Below, in pieces: positions 20,898 through 24,666 of a stretch of DNA of 24,666 bases. The stretch is taken from the NCBI GenBank assembly GCA_903912795.1, contig CAIWIS010000118.1:1-24666 (forward strand). Reading direction: 5' to 3'. How positions within the stretch are numbered: the first letter of the stretch is position 1; each line of letters begins with the position of its first letter. The notes beneath the pieces were generated by a model. That model worked only from the letters and a program-made list of their open reading frames with translations, was not told where the DNA came from and ran no database searches. The translations under genes were made by a program, and so were the position numbers. The DNA comes from an uncultured Bacteroidales bacterium. Lineage in GTDB: Bacteria; Bacteroidota; Bacteroidia; Bacteroidales; Paludibacteraceae.

Positions 20898-23800
20898 TTA
20901 TTTCTTTGATTCGGCAGCTTTAAATTTGCGTTTATTCACCAATTTATTTACCTCGTAAGTAATTGGCGAAGCAATAAATACCGAAGAATATACCCCTACA
21001 AATATACCGAATAACATAGCAAATATAAATCCACGAATAGAATCACCACCTAATACAAACATAGCTATTAATGTAATAATTACAGTAAAAGTTGTACTAA
21101 ATGTACGACCCAACATTTGGTTTACCGAGTCATTGATAATTTGAATACGATCACGTTTTGGATATAGATTTACATTCTCACGTATACGGTCGTAGTTAAT
21201 TACCGTGTCGTTGATAGAGTACCCCAAAACAGTTAATATGGCGGCAATAAATGCTTGGTCAATTTCCATCGAAAATGGCAATATACCCCAAAGTAAGGAG
21301 AATGCTCCCAGCGTTAATACAGCATCGTGAGCAAGCGAAATAACAGCTCCGGCTGCATAACCCCATTCGCGGAAGCGAATCAAAATATATAGTGCAATTC
21401 CTAATATAGCAAACAACACAGCCCAAATTGCTGCTGTTTTAATGTCATCGGCTACAGCAGGACCTACTTTCGAAGAGCTTTTTATATTATCTCTAACAAA
21501 TGATGCTTTCGAACTATCGCTTTTCAATAATGATTTCAAACCTGTGTAAAGCTTTGACTCAATCTCATTATCAATCTCTGGATTGTCTTGTTCAATCTTA
21601 TATTTTGTTGAAATACGTACTTGATTATCGTTACCAATGGTTATAACCTGAGGAGTTTCGCCATCAAAAACAGGTTTGAGCAATTCTTTTACCTCTTCTG
21701 TTTTCACTGTCTTATCAAATTGAACAATAAAGTTGCGTCCACCCGTAAAATCGATACCAAGGTTAAAACCTTTAGTTCCAAATGAAATAAAGCTTATTAC
21801 GAAAAGTACTACTGATAAAATATACATCGATTTACGAATTTTCATAAAGTCGATTTTAGTATTTTGCAAGAAGTTTTTCGAAAGGTTAGTTTGGAATGGA
21901 ATATCTTTTACTTTATCTCTCGAAACATAAGCTTGAACCATGTAACGTGTTAGGAATACGGCAGTAATAAAGGTGGTAATAATACCGATACTTAAAGTAA
22001 CACCAAAACCTTTAATTGGCCCTTTACCAAAAATAATCAGAATAACACCCGTAAGTAAGGTCGTTACGTTAGAGTCAATAATGGCATTTAACGCATGCTT
22101 AAAACCTTCTTTTATAGATAATTGCATGTTTTTGCCGCTTCGCAGTTCTTCCCTAATACGTTCATATATAAGCACGTTGGCATCCACAGCCATCCCCATT
22201 GTGAGTACTATACCTGCTATTCCAGGCAATGTTAGTACCGACGAGAATGAAGCCAAAATTCCAATAAGGAAAAATACGTTGGCAAATAATGCTATATCGG
22301 CAATAAGTCCAGGCACTTTACCATAATAAACTATCATGTAAATAAGCACAAGAATAAACGCAACAATGAATGAAATTAATCCATTATTGATAGCTTCTTG
22401 TCCGAGCGATGGGCCTACAATATCTTCTTGAACAATACGAGCTGGTGCAGGCATTTTTCCTGAATTCAGTGTGTTTGCTAAGTCTTTTGCTTCTTCAACT
22501 GAAAAGTTTCCTGTAATTTGAGAGTTACCTCCACTAATTTCGGTGTTTACTGTTGGGAACGAATAAATATAACCGTCGAGCGAAATGGCTATTGATTTGC
22601 CAATATTATCTTTGGTCAAGCGTGCCCAAGTTTTTGAACCTTCCTGATCCATACTCATACTTACATTGGCATAAGCCGAAGTTTGGCTAAAGTCAGCACG
22701 AGCATCGGTAATTACATCACCTTCGAGTGGTGCACGTCCGTCGCGGCTCGAAACTTTCAAAGCTATAAGTTGATAAACTTCTTCGCTGCCTTCTATAGGT
22801 TTCACAGTCCAACGCATTTGCAAATCGCGGGGAAGTACATCCTTCACTTGTTTCATTGCAAAATAAGCATTGATTTGAGCGGTATCCTTGCTGTGTGCCA
22901 TACCTACTACCGGACCACGACCTACTTGTCCGCCTTGTGCATTGATTTGCAAACGTGAGAACAATGGGTTTTCTTTCATCCACTCTTCACGCATTTTGCT
23001 TGAGTCACCTTTAGCTTCGGGAGTTTTGGCAAGTTTTGCTTTTAAGCTATCAGCTATTGTAGCTGGTTTTGCTTTAGGAGCAGGCGTTGCAGCTGCAACT
23101 GGTGCTGCTTTGGTCGTGTCAACAGCTACTGCTGGTGCCGATCCCATTTTTGATAACAAGCCGTTAGCGTCAGCTAAGTTTTGATACACTTCATTCAAAT
23201 CATAAGTTTCCCAAAATTCCAAATTGGCCGAACCTTGTAACAATTTACGAACACGTTCGGGTTCTTTAATACCCGGAAGTTCAATAAGAATACGTCCTGT
23301 ATTATTATTGTCGCGTTGAATGTTTGGTTGAACTACACCAAAACGGTCGATACGAGTACGCAATACGTTGAATGAATTGCTGATTGCACTTTCGATTTCC
23401 GTTTCGAGTACTTTAATAACTTCATCATTAGGTGTGTTTAATGATATTTTTTCTTTTAGTTCGAAAGTACTAAAAACTGTTGAAAGTTTGGCATTAGGAT
23501 CCAACTCTTTGTAAGCTTGTACAAACAAATCGAGGTATTGAACCTGACTGTTAGTTTTTTGAAGTTCGCTAGCCATTTGTAAGGCTTTTACGAAATTAGG
23601 TGAGGTGTTGTAACCCGATAGTGAACGAATAATATCGGCTACCGATACTTCGAGGGTTACGTTCATACCGCCTTTTAAGTCAAGACCAAGATTAATCTCT
23701 TTCTCACGACATTCTTTGAGCGTGTAGGCACCAAGCCATACTTTTTCATTTGCAACTGAGTCCAAATACTGATACTCTTTTACTTTATCCCCTGCTGCAT

Positions 23801-23912
23801 ATTCTTTCGCTTTTTTGTTATAGGTACTTGTTACAACAGTAAAGGACAGGTAAAACAAACACACTAAGGTGAGTGCTACAGCAAAAATCCTGACTAATCC
23901 TTTGTTTTGCAT
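20898..23912 (-). CDS. secDF: Fused protein-export membrane protein SecDF
   Basis: SecDF uses the proton gradient to pull exported proteins through SecYEG on the periplasmic side. The 1004-residue chain joins SecD and SecF, as is usual in Bacteroidota. SecD has a first membrane helix (about 7-28), the L-G-L-D-L-K-G-G-M-N motif near 75, a large periplasmic domain, and a membrane bundle about 505-670 containing G-M-A-V-D-A-N-V-L-I-Y-E-R-I-R-E-E with the conserved charged residues. SecF begins about 690 and shows D-F-T-G-G-R-N, then Y-S-I-N-D-T-V-I-N-Y-D-R-I-R-E-N before the last helices (to about 982). Residues about 255-300 are an Ala-, Pro- and Lys-rich stretch inside the periplasmic domain, likely a flexible insertion. 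It stands alone with a -7 box at 23968 and a terminator at 20834. Confidence 0.97.
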   Translation of the reverse strand: MQNKGLVRIFAVALTLVCLFYLSFTVVTSTYNKKAKEYAAGDKVKEYQYLDSVANEKVWLGAYTLKECREKEINLGLDLKGGMNVTLEVSVADIIRSLSGYNTSPNFVKALQMASELQKTNSQVQYLDLFVQAYKELDPNAKLSTVFSTFELKEKISLNTPNDEVIKVLETEIESAISNSFNVLRTRIDRFGVVQPNIQRDNNNTGRILIELPGIKEPERVRKLLQGSANLEFWETYDLNEVYQNLADANGLLSKMGSAPAVAVDTTKAAPVAAATPAPKAKPATIADSLKAKLAKTPEAKGDSSKMREEWMKENPLFSRLQINAQGGQVGRGPVVGMAHSKDTAQINAYFAMKQVKDVLPRDLQMRWTVKPIEGSEEVYQLIALKVSSRDGRAPLEGDVITDARADFSQTSAYANVSMSMDQEGSKTWARLTKDNIGKSIAISLDGYIYSFPTVNTEISGGNSQITGNFSVEEAKDLANTLNSGKMPAPARIVQEDIVGPSLGQEAINNGLISFIVAFILVLIYMIVYYGKVPGLIADIALFANVFFLIGILASFSSVLTLPGIAGIVLTMGMAVDANVLIYERIREELRSGKNMQLSIKEGFKHALNAIIDSNVTTLLTGVILIIFGKGPIKGFGVTLSIGIITTFITAVFLTRYMVQAYVSRDKVKDIPFQTNLSKNFLQNTKIDFMKIRKSMYILSVVLFVISFISFGTKGFNLGIDFTGGRNFIVQFDKTVKTEEVKELLKPVFDGETPQVITIGNDNQVRISTKYKIEQDNPEIDNEIESKLYTGLKSLLKSDSSKASFVRDNIKSSSKVGPAVADDIKTAAIWAVLFAILGIALYILIRFREWGYAAGAVISLAHDAVLTLGAFSLLWGILPFSMEIDQAFIAAILTVLGYSINDTVINYDRIRENVNLYPKRDRIQIINDSVNQMLGRTFSTTFTVIITLIAMFVLGGDSIRGFIFAMLFGIFVGVYSSVFIASPITYEVNKLVNKRKFKAAESKK

Positions 23913-23967
23913 GGAAAATTTATTTAAAGATAAAACATTAATTATTTTAATTTTTTCAAACGAGGTG

Positions 23968-23975
23968 CAAATATA
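23968..23975 (-). promoter_or_regulatory. -7 box (TATATTTG) of secDF
   Basis: TATATTTG followed by CACC on the minus strand fits the Bacteroidota -7 element closely and lies about 55 bases before the secDF start. The -33 region is only T/A-rich. Confidence 0.5.
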
Positions 23976-24129
23976 GTATTTTTTTTATTATAAATGCTTT
24001 TCAGGTGAGAATCAATATGTTTAAAATTCTAAAATACAAGCGAAAATGGAATAAAAAGCTCGTATTTGCATGACATTAAACTTTTTATGGTTTCATTTGG
24101 TTATAAATATAACATAAATATAATTCAAT

Positions 24130-24618
24130 ATGAGAAACATAAAAATTGAAACTAAATGGGCAATAATTTTTTCGATTGCCGGGTTGCTTTGGATGCTGCT
24201 TGAGAAACTAAGTGGCTTACATGACAAACACATCGATTATCATCAGTATTTAACCAATTTGTACGCCATTCCGGCAATATGGATTATGGTGCTTGCACTT
24301 ATCGATAAAAAGAAAAACTTTTATGAAGGAAAAATGTCGTACAAGCAAGGTTTAATTACGGGTATAATTCTATCTGTAATTATTGCTGTATTAAGTCCAC
24401 TTACACAGTGGGTTACAACGTACGTAATTTCACCTGAATATTTTCCTAATGTAATTAAACGTTCGGTTGAAATAGGCTATTACAAAACAATTGAAGAAGC
24501 TCAAGCAAACTTCAATTTCGCAAATTATGTAAAACAAGGTCTTATTGGAGCTTTAATGATGGGTATCATTACTACTGCTGTAGCTATGATTTTTATAAGA
24601 ACAAAAAAGAACCACTAA
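24130..24618 (+). CDS. DUF4199 membrane protein
   Basis: The 162-residue protein has four predicted membrane helices (about 10-28, 42-60, 75-98 and 137-158), with the short pattern K-M-S-Y-K-Q-G-L-I-T-G before the third and F-V/A-N-Y-V-K-Q-G-L-I-G-A before the fourth. That layout, with I-F-I-R-T-K-K at the very end, is typical of DUF4199, a Bacteroidota family of unknown function in the inner membrane. No signal peptide is cleaved. It is divergent from secDF. The coding end overlaps its own terminator: the last codons and the stop codon form the left arm of the hairpin. Confidence 0.85.
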   Translation: MRNIKIETKWAIIFSIAGLLWMLLEKLSGLHDKHIDYHQYLTNLYAIPAIWIMVLALIDKKKNFYEGKMSYKQGLITGIILSVIIAVLSPLTQWVTTYVISPEYFPNVIKRSVEIGYYKTIEEAQANFNFANYVKQGLIGALMMGIITTAVAMIFIRTKKNH

Positions 24619-24645
24619 TTGTGCATTACAATTAGTGGTTCTTTT
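24605..24645 (+). terminator. Strong terminator overlapping the end of the DUF4199 gene
   Basis: AAAAGAACCACTAATTGT (24605-24622) pairs perfectly with ACAATTAGTGGTTCTTTT (24628-24645) around a 5-base loop. The left arm contains the last codons and the TAA stop (24616-24618). The T-rich right edge supports termination on either strand. Confidence 0.8.
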
Positions 24646-24666
24646 GTATCAATTAAATTCAACGAT

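Noticed and set aside
22683..23184. Plus-strand ORFs opposite secDF, one alanine-rich
   Set aside because: They are shadows of the Ala/Pro-rich insertion and of the periplasmic domain of SecD on the other strand.

Overview
The window looks like chromosomal DNA from an AT-rich member of the Bacteroidota, probably Bacteroidales or a close relative. The evidence is a SecD-SecF fusion, a carA-carB fusion, DUF3822 next to rsmD, a DUF4199 membrane protein, many small lipoproteins, and -7 boxes of the Bacteroidota form TAnnTTTG (most often followed by GC) in front of most transcription units. No rRNA, tRNA, transposase, integrase or CRISPR array was seen. Species-level placement is not possible from this window.

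Left part (1-3233): the start of a NUDIX CoA-pyrophosphatase-like gene on the minus strand, cut by the window edge. Then come a 125-bp inverted-repeat element, a conserved Bacteroidota protein of unknown function, and a RhuM-Fic/Doc fusion protein.

Accessory part (about 3300-8160): a same-strand run of small, AT-rich genes for exported or membrane proteins. It contains one polytopic membrane protein, four predicted lipoproteins and one secreted TPR protein. Structured non-coding elements separate them. One resembles an integron attC site: the cassette it closes begins with the exact complement of the site's first half. A different multi-hairpin repeat of 168-191 bp occurs as two full copies (5013-5180, 5738-5928) and as remnants (6693-6743, 8071-8154). 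The layout of one or two ORFs plus one structured element, repeated, is that of a gene-cassette or MITE-populated island. A YdeI/DUF1905 gene with a clear Bacteroidota promoter closes the region on the other strand.

Core part (8261-24666): a URO-D superfamily protein; a 1465-residue fused carbamoyl-phosphate synthetase whose linker between glutaminase and synthetase halves is encoded by what looks like a palindromic genomic repeat; a free methionine-R-sulfoxide reductase (GAF fold); an OmpA-domain protein; an acidic conserved protein; a GT2 glycosyltransferase followed by an RluA-type pseudouridine synthase; an array of six miniature hairpins with GAA or GTA loops; a dCMP deaminase; rsmD, DUF3822 and a membrane-anchored pilin-like protein in one minus-strand unit; fused SecDF; and DUF4199. 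Most of these are housekeeping genes: pyrimidine supply (carAB, dCMP deaminase), ribosome modification (rluA-type, rsmD), protein export (secDF) and redox repair (msrC).

The most novel material is non-coding: the two families of structured elements in the accessory region, the hairpin array at 18061-18160, and the repeat domesticated inside carAB.
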